A stretch of 61,387 bases of DNA from Pleurotus ostreatus/Saccharomyces cerevisiae fusant (lineage: Eukaryota > Opisthokonta), in NCBI GenBank assembly GCA_024196135.1, contig JAMQCK010000113.1, forward strand, positions 1 to 61,387, given 5' to 3'. The stretch's first letter is position 1. Each line of letters begins with the position of its first letter. The notes under the pieces are model-generated. The model ran no database searches. It saw only the letters and a program-made list of their open reading frames with translations, and was not told where the DNA came from. The position numbers and the translations under genes were made by a program. This document shows positions 12,356 through 27,343 of this stretch, piece after piece.

Positions 12356-15127
12356 ATGTGGCGAGCATTCTCCCTCCGCAGCGTGCGTCTACTAGATCTT
12401 CATCGCTGTGCCAGTACTGACCCTGATCGCAGAAAAAGTCACCGCCAGAGGAGCGCCACGGCTGGCCGGGCGCGCCCTATGATTACCGCTTGACTACTGC
12501 CCCTGTCCCTCAGGCCCCTCCCCCGACAATCATGCAACCCGTACCCATGCCACAACCTGCACCCATGCCTGTCAAGCACATCTCGCCACCTACGACTGTG
12601 CCCCCCGTCGTCAGTACCTCTCCCCCAGCCATTACACGTGCCTCGTCCAGAGCAGCCACTGCACCTCAATCCATCCTTCGCACCTCGTCGCGGGCTGCGC
12701 CCCCAGTCATATCGACTGGTGCTCCCCCTGCTTTTACCCACACGGTCCAGCCTCCCGTCCAGCACAACAGCAATCCCCCCGTCTCCCATACTCCCCATCC
12801 ACCTCCTGCGCATGCTTCTGCCCCTATCCCGCCAGCGCCAGTGCCGATTGCGCGCACTTCATCTCGCGCGGCCGCGCCGACCCGAGGGTATCCCGTGAAT
12901 ACCACCAGCACTTCTCCCTCGTACAATTCGTACCCTGAGCGTCAGGGTCTTCCCTACACCGAGTGGCAAGCTGCTCTCGTTGACCGCCAAGCGACCGACA
13001 TGCGCAAATCCTACTACGGTTCGTCCCCCGTCGCCGCTGTTGCCGGCAGCGAGGACACCTACGACACGCAGTCCATCACCGATTCTGCATGCTCCATCGA
13101 CGACCGGGACGCGTACCCGTACGACAGGTATGGTGAGCGGCCCACGATCTACGACTCCCCGATCAGCTACTCCCCATCGGACACGATCTCGCCGCTCTCG
13201 TCTCCGTTCGACCCTCGCGCCGCCGCATCGCCCGCGGATAGCACTGTCGTGCTCCGAGGGGCGCTGCCGCCGACGCGCACCTACTCTGGCCGCCCCCTCG
13301 GCTTCATCCCCCTCGAGCTCGAGGAGTTCCGCTCAGGAGAGGACGATCGGGCATCGTACTCTGACGAGTCCTTCTCCGAGGGGCGCAGCACGGACTCTGA
13401 AGACGATCGCCGTGGGCGACGCGGAGATCTTCGCGGCGATTACGACCGGCGGCGCGCGTCATACGCGTCGACGGAGGACTCTTCGTACTCAGCGGAGAGG
13501 GCATATGACCGGCGCAGCGGGGGCGATCAATACGAGTACGAGAGCCACGCGCTGACCATGAGTCGGCGGCGAGGCCGCGATGTGGCGGGGGAACTGCAGC
13601 GGCAGGAGAGCGGCCGGGATGGTCATGGGCGGCGGCGGCATGGGTCGCACGCGGGACATGGTCGCGGGTTCGAGGACGATCGGTACTCGATCTTGGAGGA
13701 GCCGCCTGTGGCTCCGCCGCGGGCGCAGGAGCCGCTGCATGCCCTGCTCACGGAGGAGCCACCTCGGGCTCCACGCAGCCGCAAGGTGAGCGCGCCGCCT
13801 GCACCACTGGCGCGGGCCCCGTCGATTTCGTCGCCGGTTGATGGTGCGTGTCCTTCGTCTTGGTGTGACCTGCTCTCCTGACCTCCTTCGTAGATGCAGC
13901 GAGGACGCCACAACTCCGGACGCGGCGTGCAAGTGTTGTGGGTCCCAGCGGGCATGGGACTTCTCCGACGAGCTGGAGACACTCTGCCATCCCCACTCGT
14001 CGGGAGCCTGCGCTGGAGAGCGTGCCAGAGCGCCGCCAGTCCCCGCCTACGCTTCGTCACGACGAACCTTCTCCTCATGTCTTCGGGCCCCGGCCGCGGA
14101 GGTCTTCGTCTGCGACGCCTGCACCTCCGCCAGACCGGCGCAGCATCAGCTACACGCCCGCTCCGGTATGGGCTGGCTCGGATAGCAGCGGTTCGACGGC
14201 TTCAACGCGGTCGCTGGCCACGCCCCCACCACTCGATGCTCCTATTGTCTCGCAGGCAGAGGCGCGTACACGCAAGCCGTCCTTCATCCGGCCGCAGATG
14301 CCGTCTATGCCCATCCCGCCTATCACCCGCGAGCACTCGTCGTCTCCGAGGGACCGCAGGGAGAGCTCGTCGCACATCGGTCGTAGGGATAGCGTCTCGA
14401 TCTCCCCTCGTGACAGGCGGGAGAGCATGTCTACGTCTCCTCGCGACCGACGAGTAGGACCGCTGGTCGTGCGCGAGCCCGTCAACGTGCCGCCCAACCA
14501 CAGAAACACCGCCGTCTCCATCACGCGGCGACCCTCTGCCTCTTCTCCAATACGACCTTCCGCCACTTCGCCGGTGCGACACGCGCAGCCCGCGCCGGTC
14601 TATCCTCCAGAGTCATCGCACGCGCAGCGTGCTGATCACCGCGAGCCTTATGGCGCGCGGCAGCGGACGTCGCGCAGGTTCTCGGACACGGACGCACCGA
14701 GACCGAGTTCACCAGACCCACTTCCTGTTCCTCCACCCAGCAACCGTCGACGGCACTCGGATGGGGAGCAGACCCCGACAGATGGCTTCCGGGGCGTGAA
14801 GTGGCGCGAGGGCCTCGTATTGCCCTCGCCCATCATGACGCGCGACCGTCGTAAGGGCTGGTACAACCGCAGAGGGTGAGTAGAATATTGGTCTTGTTTG
14901 TAGTCGCCGTGCTTATCATGCTTTACAGCGACCAGCTCTGGACGAACGAGGGCGCGTTCCGCCCGGCCCTCACGGGCGAAGAGTATCCCCCAGACCTCGA
15001 CGGCTACCCCGAGGCCGGCGAGGGCTGGATGAACGAGGAGGGCAAGCGCATTGACATGAAGCACCGCCTCGTCCCGAAGCAACCTCTGCGCTCCGTGCTG
15101 AAAACGAACTCGGGGTCTCTCCTATAG
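12356..15127 (+). CDS. Large Pro/Ser/Arg-rich low-complexity protein
   Basis: I do not recognise a known domain. Four exons (12356-12382, 12433-13843, 13894-14875, 14929-15127) sum to 873 codons, giving 872 residues. The start is the ATG at 12356. It gives a nine-residue first exon (MWRAFSLRS) whose GTGCGT donor and phase 0 acceptor join directly to KKSPPEERHGWPGAPYDY. Residues 30-160 are proline-rich with repeated TRASSRAA-type motifs. The middle is rich in Asp, Tyr, Ser and Arg and looks disordered. Around residues 600-670 it carries repeated SPRDRRES units, which resemble basophilic or proline-directed kinase sites. The C-terminal 65 residues (WTNEGAFRPALTGEEYPPDL...SVLKTNSGSLL) are the most ordered-looking part. 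An adaptor or scaffold role is only a guess. It is convergent with the RecQ helicase, 178 bases apart. Confidence 0.8.
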
Positions 15128-15305
15128 TAGCCGATGCCTGGCGCGTCGCGTCGTGATATTCGTATGCGCATATGCTATGCTATGCTACTTTACTTTGGTA
15201 TGTATGATTATGATAGGTCCACGCATTGCATATGTATGGTAAGTAAGCAGATAATGAGCATTCGTTCTGTCGTCTGATGCTAGGTTCTGTCGTCCGATTC
15301 TAGGC

Positions 15306-18440
<3,135 letters not shown>

Positions 18441-19980
18441 AGTAGCGGTACAATCAGAAAAAATCTTTGTCTATTATTAGGCGTGTTCGGGGAGAAAAGA
18501 GAACGCGTTCATTAGACGCGCTCAAGGCGCTTACCTGGTAGGCTCTGCCTGATCAGTATTTCTAGGTTTCGAGGTTTGTTCCAGTTGTGAGTGGTGTGAA
18601 CCTCAATGTCCTGTGGATTCGGAGAGTTCCCGGAGCCAGCTTTTCGATTTGGCGCCCGTTGATGATGGTGGTGGTCACTGGTAAGAGGCGAAGGACGCGA
18701 AGGACAAAACGCGACCACGTGACGGTATTAATCCGCGTCACGTCGGTCACGGTTCAACTTGAACTTCAGTGACGCGCTTATCTGCGACTGCCATTGCAAA
18801 CTGTGCCTGTCACTGGCAGGAGAATAAGCTTCTTACTACTTATGAATAGATGTGAGAACCGTAGCGCATCTGTAAAGCGGGGCCTATCTTTCTGCCATGT
18901 TTGCCTTCAGAGATCTGCTCGGATGGCTCTGGTCAACTCTCTGTGCTGATAGGCGCGGTCTTGGCGCTGAGTACGCAACGATCTTTAACTATAATTTAGA
19001 TCTCCGGTTTCCATCGAGCACAGATGATGGATAGTACGCGCGCTCGAGTGTACTCGGCCTTTGCCGAACTAACTGCCAGTGCAACGGACTCAACGGAGAG
19101 GAGCAGCAACTGGAGGCAAAGCTCGGCACGATACGAAGGGGCAGATATAGTCAGATTGCGGTGGCAATGACATGGGCAGTAATGGTGGCTACAATGTTGG
19201 CGATCGGTAGTGCAGCAGGTGGAGCGAGGGTTCACAAAAGTATTGGGGTGCGTTGGCTTGAAGCGACGGGATCGCTGACGGCCGTCGATGCACGTACGTG
19301 TGAAGGAGTGAGGCTGCTGGATGCTGGGGACGGATGATCGTTGCCGGCGCCCCCGGACCGATCGACGCGTGCAGTGGCGAGTGGCGGGGTCGCGTGGCGG
19401 TAGAGGATACCAGGATCCGTTGTTCAGCGCACGAAAAGAGCCGGAGTTGGAAAAGCCATTGGGATAGGAAGTAGAGCCACGATCGGGCATACTGGCACGG
19501 GTGGCAGTGACGTCGAGCCAGGGTCTCGAAACCGGTACCCTAGAAAAGCAAACGAGCAGCTGCAATGACTGCGAGCCTGCTGTGAGTGACGGTAGGTACG
19601 AAGCGAGACGAGAAAAGTACGAAGGCGCGCAGCGCCTAAGAGGAGGGAAGCACGTGTTCCTCGCGTGCCTAGACCACGGTCAAAGGATCTATGGACTCAT
19701 GCGTTCCTCAGGTTGGGGGACACCGCTATCCACCGCCATCTTGATGGGCGGCGGGGAGCGGCGACAGGCTCGAGAGATCCCGGGCTCAGCGCATGAGCGG
19801 GACACCCCGACCGGGATCTCAGAGCCGGGGGAACAGAAATCTTGTAGTCTTGAGGTCACGAAGTTTTCACAGAAATCTCACCACTCAAGAGGGAGCGGTG
19901 GGCGGGTGCTGGAAGAGCGTACACTTGTACCGCTCTGCAGAGGTCGAAGGGACTCACAAGCTTTGACCGCCTCATTGGCA
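18441..19980. other. Intergenic region with one doubtful minus-strand frame
   Basis: No convincing gene. On the minus strand, 19489-18999 is open for about 163 residues from an ATG (MPDRGSTSYPNGFSNSGSF...). A good GTACGT donor inside it, near 19303, suggests it could be an exon plus read-through. I cannot find a satisfying second exon or a domain, so I do not call it a gene. Confidence 0.35.
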
Positions 19981-19982
19981 AG

Positions 19983-20056
19983 TAACGTGATCTTATTGGC
20001 CCTAATCCTTCACCATCATGTGCTCAGGCAAGTCAACAAAGCAACGCCGTGTGAAG
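19983..20056 (+). promoter_or_regulatory. Shared upstream module, copy A
   Basis: TAACGTG at 19983-19989, ATTGGCC (an inverted CCAAT box) at 19995-20001, TCATGTGCT at 20016-20024 and ACAAAGCAACGCCGTGTGAAG ending at 20056. The same elements, in the same order and almost the same spacing, lie upstream of copy C at 40467-40536. The first three elements also lie upstream of copy B. The module is 161 bases before the ATG at 20217. Confidence 0.6.
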
Positions 20057-20216
20057 GTCGCTCTGTTATACCGCTCGCGCTTTCTCGATTTTCTGTCCTT
20101 CCTTGGCGTCCATCTGATATCGCCCTCTCACTTTTCAGCGAGATCTGGACGCTTGAGTGGAAAGTGCTTCCAGTGCCTTCACCTAGCCAGTTTGATCTGA
20201 CGCCCCTGCACTCGAC

Positions 20217-22707
20217 ATGGATGGTTCAACGCATAATCAAGACACTGAGAACGCGAACGATGACATCGAAGACGATGAAGGGGAAGACGAGCTCCCCCAG
20301 TGGGAGGTGCGTTCATGGCTACAGGACAGGCCGTACCTATTCAAGTTGTTCATTGATGCCATGTATCTCTACTAATCCTCATCGCTTATGTCCACTACCT
20401 TCTGATCACTTATTTCTACTGATCTGATGGCTCTTTTCTACCATTTTGGATTGCTTACCTGTCATAATCCCTAGGAATTGCCTATGAGGGACGCGCTAGC
20501 CCGGTGGATTGCGCAATATGACAGCACAGACGCCCAAGACGTACGCGCGGCGAGGAACTTCGTGAAAGCGTTTGACACGTACTTCGAATGTGAGCGTTTC
20601 GTTCGGTGTCAGGTGGTTACCTTTGCATATCGTACGCCGGTGTTCGCCTTCTGAGCCTGCCGTTCGGTGGTCACCTTCGTCTGCGAGACGATGTTCGCCT
20701 TTGCCTGCACCGTTCTCTACCCTTTGTTCTCGCGCCCCCCCCCCCCGCGGTTGCCAGACTGTGCTTCACTTTTCGCTCGAGACTGCGTGATTCCCTTTGC
20801 CCAAAAATCATCATCACTCATAGAACCTTAACAGATCTGCATCTCGAGAAGAAGCACACGCATCTCTGCTACAGTTACGCTATCACAGAGTTTGCTGAGA
20901 GCGTGAACGGTGATTAGTTTTCAACGACCGGTGTTTGCTGCAGAGCTGACCCGGTCTTCGTGCCCTCTGTTCTGTGACCCGATTCTTTGGCACGCGTCGG
21001 CTCATTTGCGTGTCCCAACTCATTCGCATGCCCCGCCCCAACCGGTCCATGGCCAGCGGCCGAATTTTGCATGCATATGGACGAGAGCCAGGTCTTCACC
21101 CTGCACGCCGCCACCATCGTCAAGCACATGCGCCTCTTCCTAGAATTCGCGCGCGACCGCGAGCTCATGCCGGAGACCTCGGAGGAGGCGCGCAAGGACA
21201 TAATCTTCGCGCTGCACCACGTGCGCGTGGCGCGCGCGTACGCGACGCTGAGCGCGGCCTTCCATCAGGCGTTCGTCGTCCATCCGGTGCCGTTCGTCGG
21301 GCACCCCGGTGTGCGATCTGGCCCGCGCAAGTGGTTCGCGCAGTTCCTGGTGCACGACGTGCGCGCGGACTGTCTGATAGTCGGCCGTACGGGAAGGCGG
21401 GATGAGGTGGGGGATGGGATAGATGATCAGGGTGCGTGGGCGCGTTCGGCGGATGCGCGGAGGTGTGGAGTATATGGGTGTGACTGGCACTGACGCGCGC
21501 GATGCAGAGATGGACCACTCTGACCTCCCGCCGGATCCGCTAAAGATATGCATCCCCAAGGCGGCAAGTATCCTCATACAGCCCACGGACACGATCCTTG
21601 CGCACTTCTATCGCGTCGATGCAGACCACTTCGTCCTTGGTGAGGTTGAGTGCGTGTCATCTCTGATCCCTCTCGCCTCCCTTCGTCGCGCTTTTGCAAG
21701 CTTTCCTTTCATCTCCCTGGAAACTGTTCTCAACTCTTTGACTTGCAGGGACTACAGGCCCTACGACCTCGCGCACAGGAATATGACGATCGAGGACGAT
21801 GACGAGCCGGACGAGTTTCCCTTCACTGCGCCCATCCGCGACCCGCTCCGCGTTCGCTCGCTCGACCCCGCCTTTCTCGTCACCACCAACGGCAGGGCGG
21901 ACATCATCCCGGGGACCATCATCCCTGTTGAGCCCGACGCGAACGAGATATCCATCGCCCCCTTCAGAATCGACGACGAACCGTATCGGAATCGGGAGGA
22001 CCGGGACCAACTCTTTCCTGAAAACTTCTGCGCCGAGGCGCTCGCGCCGCCCTTCGCGGTCTGGGGGACTGACGGACTACCGCTGCACCATATGCGGCGG
22101 GCGCGCGACGACCCGGATGCGGGCGAGGCGGACACGATCCTCGCGCACGATGACGTGGGGTACAGGGCGAGGCGCGCGCGGCTGCTGGCGCTCCCGAGCC
22201 CGTTCGATGTGCCGGGGATCCCTGTGTACCCGCAGGGCGTTGACATCTCGATTCCCGGCCCCGACTACGATGTCGCGCGCATGGCGGGGCTCATGGATCC
22301 GCGGCCGGCGAGCGTCAGGTCGGCGACGACGTTCTTGGGGATTCCTACGAGTAGCCTGAGCACGCCGCGCCAGCCAGGCATTCTGCCTATGGGACATCCG
22401 GCGTATCGCGTGTTCAACATGCCGCCCTTGCCTGAGGCGTGGTATGAGGCTCGGGAACCCATGTTCGAGGATGAGCCTAAGGTGAGTTGTGGCAACTATT
22501 TCTCGGCGTTTTCCCCCAGCATTTCTCGACCTCTGGGGCGGAGGTGGCTATCTACGTCGTCCAGTCTTTTTGCGGTGTATAACTTACTCTATACACCTGC
22601 GGCATGCTGACCATACCCTCAAGGATTACTCTGCTACATCACGCTGCTTTCTGTTGGATAGAGGCCAAGAATGTTCAATCCACGAGTCAGTCGTTCCAAA
22701 ATATTAG
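20217..22707 (+). CDS. Unrecognised paralogous family, copy A
   Basis: This is one of three paralogues in the window; I do not recognise the family. Seven exons (20217-20306, 20475-20589, 20835-20909, 21057-21431, 21508-21649, 21749-22481, 22624-22707) sum to 538 codons, giving 537 residues. Intron phases are 0,1,1,1,2,0, as in copies B and C. The first exon is very acidic. A helical middle region with IVKHMRLFLEFARDREL and RKWFAQFLVHDVRADCLIVG follows. Next comes the most conserved element, DLPPDPLKICIPKAASILIQ, then PTDTI, LDPAFLV, DGLPLHHMRRA, YRARRARLL, LPSPFDVPGIPVYPQG and YRVFNMPPLPEAWY. The short last exon (DYSATSRCFLL...) aligns with that of copy B. There is no signal peptide or membrane segment, so it is probably soluble. 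It is tail to tail with copy B. A poly-C run lies in intron 2. Confidence 0.85.
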
Positions 22708-22788
22708 TAAACTTTGGGCACAGTTTGTAACACCTGGGCGTTATATGATTAATATAGCGGCAGGCAATGGCTTTCAAGATGTGAAGTG

Positions 22789-24838
22789 CTAGTCAAATAT
22801 ACGCGAGGCATGTAATGTACATTCACCACCCTCGGCCATTATGAAACAGTCCAAGTCTCCAGAGTAGTCCTAAGAGCGGTTTCCAGAATGATTAGAGGGT
22901 ACACAATCGAGAGAGGGGAAGCAGAACTCACCTCGGGGTCGTCTTGAAAAATGCGATCGCGTGCCACGTACCATGACTCTGGTAATGGTGGCATGTTGAA
23001 GACGCGGTACGCGGGGTGGCCGCGAGGCAGAGGCCCTGGCGGACTCTGGGCGTTGGGCATAGGGATACCGAGAAATGTGCGCCGCGCGCTCGCGGTCCTT
23101 GCGTCCATCAGCCCTGCCCTCTGCGCGATACCGTAGTCGGGCCCGGGGAGGAGGATGTTAGCGCCCTGCGGGTAAACGGGGACAGCGTGAACATCGAAGG
23201 GACTGGGGAGGGAGAGGAGCCGCGCGCGGCGCCCCCTGTACTCAATGTCGTCGTGGGGGAGGCAGAAGTCGGCAACGGTGGCTACCGACCCGTTGTGTGC
23301 GCGGCGCATGTGGTGCAGGGGCAGCCCGTCGGGCCCCCAGGCGCGGAAGGGCGGGCCGAGCGCCTCGACACGGTAGTCGTCGATGTTGTGTGGGATCTTG
23401 AAGTCCGCGTAGGCGTGGTGGTTGACGATGAAGGGAGTTAGGGACACGTCGACTGTGTCAGGTCGGGCTGGGAAAATGCTCAACGGGATGGTGTACGCCG
23501 TGCTGTCGGCGCCGACGAGGAAGGCAGGGTCGAGGGAGCGCGCGCGGAGGGGATCGCGGATCGGCGTGGTGAAAGGTAGTTCGTCCGCGTCTTCTTCGTC
23601 GAGCAGTTCGAGCCCGAGGGGCTTGTGGGCTAGGTCGAAGGGTTGATATCCCCTGTAAGGGGTGAGTGAGGTGAATGTTAAGAGATGATGAGAAGTTGAT
23701 GAATTCCAACAGATCGATATGATAGCTACAGCAAAGGTGCGACAGGACTGACAAGGGGGACAGGAATGAAGGGGAGAAACAGAAGGGACACGTACATCAT
23801 ACTACCAAGGATGAAATGATCCCCGTCAATACGATACAGCTCGCCACGGATGGTATCTGTGGGCTGCATGAGGATACTGGCGGCCTTGGGGATGCAAATC
23901 TTCAGCGGATCCGGTGGAAGGTCGGAGTAATCCACCTCTGAGCAAGGGAATAAGGTTAGCCATCCGTTCTCCCAAAAGCAGCATAGTTATATCCCTTGCA
24001 GCACAGCACACTCACCTGGATCATCGAGCTTACTGCCTAGATCGTCGAGGTTCCCCGTGCGGCCCACAATGACGCAGTCCGAGCGCACGTCGTGCACCAT
24101 CACCTGTATGAACCACCTCCGCGGGCCGAAGCGCACGCGGGGGACGACGAAGGCCTGGTGGTGGCACGCGGCCAGAGTTTGGAAGGCGCGCACGGCGCGG
24201 TGGTAGTGCTGCACGTAGAGGATCGCCTTCCGCACGGTGTCGGACTCGTCGGAAATAAGGTCGCGCGCGCGGGCGAAGTCGAGTAGGAGGCACATATGCT
24301 TGATAGAGGTGGCTGCGTACGAGCGGAAGGACTTGTTGTCGTCCATGGCCTCGCAGTGTTCGAAACCTGGGAGGAATGGAGGTCAGTGAGAAGGATGAAA
24401 GAGGTATGTGAGGGAGGGAAAGGAGGATTGAACTCTTACCTATCATGCGCTCCACGAATCCAGTTAGGGCTTCGCTATGATGGTATTCCATTTTTCTCGC
24501 CTCGAGATGTGCGTCTGCCAGGGCGCGTGAGTTTCGAGAAGCAAAGTGCAGTCAAGGCAAGCTTAGAAGGCTCTGAGCATGAAAACGCACTGTCAAAGTA
24601 GATGGTGAACGCCTTGGCGAAGTTCTTTGCGGCACGCGCTGCTTGGGCGTCTGCGCTGCTGCAGTAGTCCTCGAGCCATTCGACAAGCACTTGCTTGATG
24701 TGTCCGACCTGTATTGAGGAGAATGTGGGCGATGCAATGAGCGGACCGGAAGGTAAGGAAGTTGGACAAGTCAGTATCCACCTCATACTCCTCTACGTCG
24801 TCGTTCTCGATATCTGTAATACGCGGTTGGTCGTCCAT
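22789..24838 (-). CDS. Unrecognised paralogous family, copy B
   Basis: Second member of the three-copy family, on the minus strand. Exons from 5' to 3' are 24838-24782, 24708-24591, 24514-24440, 24366-24016, 23937-23796, 23652-22932 and 22869-22789. They sum to 515 codons, giving 514 residues. The 75-base third exon and 142-base fifth exon are the same sizes as in copy A. The start is the ATG of MDDQPRITDIENDD; upstream in-frame sequence has no other ATG. Conserved elements include IKHMCLLLDFARARDL, MVHDVRSDCVIVGRTG, DLPPDPLKICIPKAASILM, LDPAFLV, DGLPLHHMRRA, YRGRRARLLSLPSPFDV and YRVFNMPPLPESWY. The function is unknown. The stop lies 81 bases from that of copy A, so the two 3' untranslated regions must be very short or overlap. 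Confidence 0.85.
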
Positions 24839-25051
24839 GTCAGGTACGAGCGTTTGCGTTCGAAATGGCTGGGCGTAGGTAGTGGTAACCGGTAACCGTT
24901 TGGAAATGCGGAGTGGATGCAACTGTAAGCGAGGACTTCAAAGGGGATCCTAGATGGGAGACAGAGGGTGTAGGTCGGATTGAAGCAGTCAAGCAGCCTA
25001 CGAGCGCACTTTATACGTGCACGACGTCCCATTGTTCCCAGTTTGGTCGAG

Positions 25052-25119
25052 AGCATGAGGGGAATGGACAAGGACAAGGACTATTCAGGACAATGGCCAA
25101 TGCGTTCAAGTCCACGTTA
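25052..25119 (-). promoter_or_regulatory. Shared upstream module, copy B
   Basis: Read on the minus strand, TAACGTG (25119-25113), ATTGGCC (25101-25095) and TCATGCT (25058-25052) occur in the same order as upstream of copies A and C. Spacing between the last two is longer here. A TATAAA-like sequence lies at about 25014-25009. The distance to the copy B ATG at 24838 is about 215-280 bases. Confidence 0.5.
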
Positions 25120-25389
25120 CCCGCTATTGATGTCTATCTCATTTAGCGCCGGTTCGCAATTTCAAACAGCCCATCACTACGGCTTCCGTATCACTCATTG
25201 TCCACATTGTATCACTCACCGTCCGGTCGTTCCCTACACTGACCACTGGCAGATGCGGTATGACTTGGTACATCTCCGCTGTGGTACGTTCTTTATGATC
25301 CATCGCGGGCCCGTCGATCTTCTACTCCGAGCCCATCAATCTTTTACTCCGTTTCCCTGGGTTGCTCCTTCAATCTAGATCGATACATT

Positions 25390-25497
25390 GCCATGACTAC
25401 GCCTGAGTTGAACGCCATGACTACTCCCTGAACGCCATGCCTACGCCTGAAAAGCCATGACTGCGCCTGAAAAGCCATGACTACACCTTAAACGCCA
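25390..25497. repeat. Five-unit tandem repeat overlapping the transaldolase stop codon
   Basis: Five imperfect copies of a 20-24 base unit resembling GCCATGACTACGCCTGAAAA are arranged head to tail. The last unit (25476-25495) contains the transaldolase stop codon (25483-25481) and its last codons on the minus strand. The other four lie in what should be the 3' untranslated region. Confidence 0.75.
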
Positions 25498-26845
25498 GGA
25501 TAAACTCCTTCGTCTGCCGCTCGCAGTCGTCGAACAGCTTGAGCGCGTCCGCGAGCTTGCGCGTCGACTCGGCATCGGCGGCGAGCGCGGCCTTGAGCGC
25601 AGCGCCGGAGGAGGCGAGGTAGTCGGTGGCTAGGGGACGGAGAGTTAGTGGAAGTACGAGCATTGGGCGGGTTAGAAGTCAACAAGAACTAGCGGTACTC
25701 ACTAAAAGCCTCCTCCAAATACTTGGGTGTGGGCGGCGGTGCGAGGCGGTCCGCGGGCACCTCGGGGAGGGCGGCGAGCTGGTCAAGCACGGCGCCGGAG
25801 ATGGTGAGGTGGTGCGGGCGGAGGGAGGCGAGGGCGGTGGCCTAGGGAGGTGTGTTAGAGCGGGTTGACTTCGAAGACACAGGTCACAACTTACCTCCTT
25901 CGCAGTGACGATGCTGGCGGGCATGACTAGCGTCTTCGAGCCGATCTTCTTGTATGCGTCGAGCACAGTGAGGATGACGCCCGACATCGGGTGCTCGGTG
26001 GCCGGGTCGGCGAACTCGCGCCAGGTGGAGGGCTCGAAGTGGACACGGAGCTCTGGGCGCGTCGTGAGCTCATTCGTACCTCCATCCCACCTCTCCTTAA
26101 CCACCCACCATTGAAATACGGCGCCACATACGTGCACCCCGCCTGATGCGCCGCCAGCGCCTGGTCCAGCGAGAACAAACACGTCCCCAGTGTCTGTATC
26201 CCCTCCTTCTTCAGCTCTGCACAGGCCACCGCGCTCTCCGCCGACACGGGGATCTTGATGCACACGCGCTCCTTCGGGATGCCGACGACGTCGCTGAAGA
26301 GGGAAACGAGCTTTTTGGCGTGCGCGACGGTGGCGGGGGTGGAGTAGGCGGTGGAGGGCGAGGTTTGGGCGTGGACGTTGCCGGTCAGGTAGGGGTAGAC
26401 GGCTTTGGCGAGGAGGACGGTCTGTGGGGGAAGAGGAAGGGGAAGAAGGAAGAGGTTAGATAGGTATGGGTGGGTGGTGATCATGGTGGACGTACGGCGA
26501 CATCGATGACATCTGAGGCGAAGGTGGAGGAGTCGCGTGTAGTACCCTTTGAGAGGACGTATTCGATGGCTTGTTTTACGAGGTCAGCGCGTTCGGGACG
26601 AGTGACTTGGCCGAATGTGATGGCCTGTGGGGATGGGCATCGATCAGTTCGGAACGGACTGTGAGTGGGTGTATGGACGCGGGAAGATGCTGAGTGGTGA
26701 GGATTGGGAGGATTACCTGATTAGAGGTCATGTCCGCGAACTTCGCCGCCCCGTTCGCAGAATGGCGCTCTGCCACGGTGGGGTCCATCGAGTCGACATC
26801 GACAACGACCGTGTTGCGGATCTGCGAGAGAAGAGTGGCAGTCAT
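25481..26845 (-). CDS. Transaldolase family protein
   Basis: Transaldolase is a cytosolic enzyme of the non-oxidative pentose phosphate pathway that moves a dihydroxyacetone unit between sugar phosphates. The start is the ATG at 26845 (MTATLLSQIRNTVVVDVDSM). The spliced protein of about 330 residues carries VDSMDPTVAER and FADMTSNQ, then an exon with AITFGQVTRPERADLVKQAI, then LTGNVHAQTSPSTAYS. VCIKIPVSAES contains the lysine expected to form the Schiff base. LGTCLFSLDQALAAHQAGCT, YVAPYFN, and KTLVMPASIVTAKE follow. A helical C-terminus ends ERQTKEFILAFKV. About five introns are present, all with GT-AG-like borders; I did not fix every base. It looks more like the divergent fungal transaldolase-like branch than canonical Tal1. 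It is divergent from the mL38 gene, 498 bases between starts. Confidence 0.88.
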
Positions 26846-27343
26846 GGTTGGGAGGGGGTGGGGAATCGCTCAAGGGAGGTCGAGAATCGCTCGCGCAAGG
26901 ATGAGGACTGGGAGAGGGAGGAAGAAAGTGGGGTGCGGGGCAAGGGGACTCAAGCCTGGGGGATCGTTGGCTGATAAGGGGAAGCGCGCCGTGCAAGCGG
27001 CGTGCCCCGCGGGGGCACATAAATCCGGGGCGGGGATTGCGAGGGGGGCCGAGGCGACGGAAGACGAGCGGTTTACATGTTCAAGTCATGTGCGGGATAA
27101 AGGGTATGTCCAATGTCCGTGGACGTCGATCGCTGAGTTGTGAAAGAATTGGCACGTTTATTGGAGATTCGTTCCTAATCCTATAGATGTTCGAAGACAT
27201 GTCCGCGCATCGAGCGAGATGGTGGTCAGGAAGAAGGACACAGACGCTCGCCGGCGCTCGAAACAGCGACCGGAACACCGGCCCGAGGTCCCGGTCACAA
27301 AATTTGGACGCGAGCGCCGCGCGCAACGTCGAGCGCGACGATC

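Noticed and set aside
18999..19489. Minus-strand frame starting MPDRGSTSYPNGF
   Set aside because: Possible exon, but I found no second exon, domain or conserved feature, so I left it as a note.
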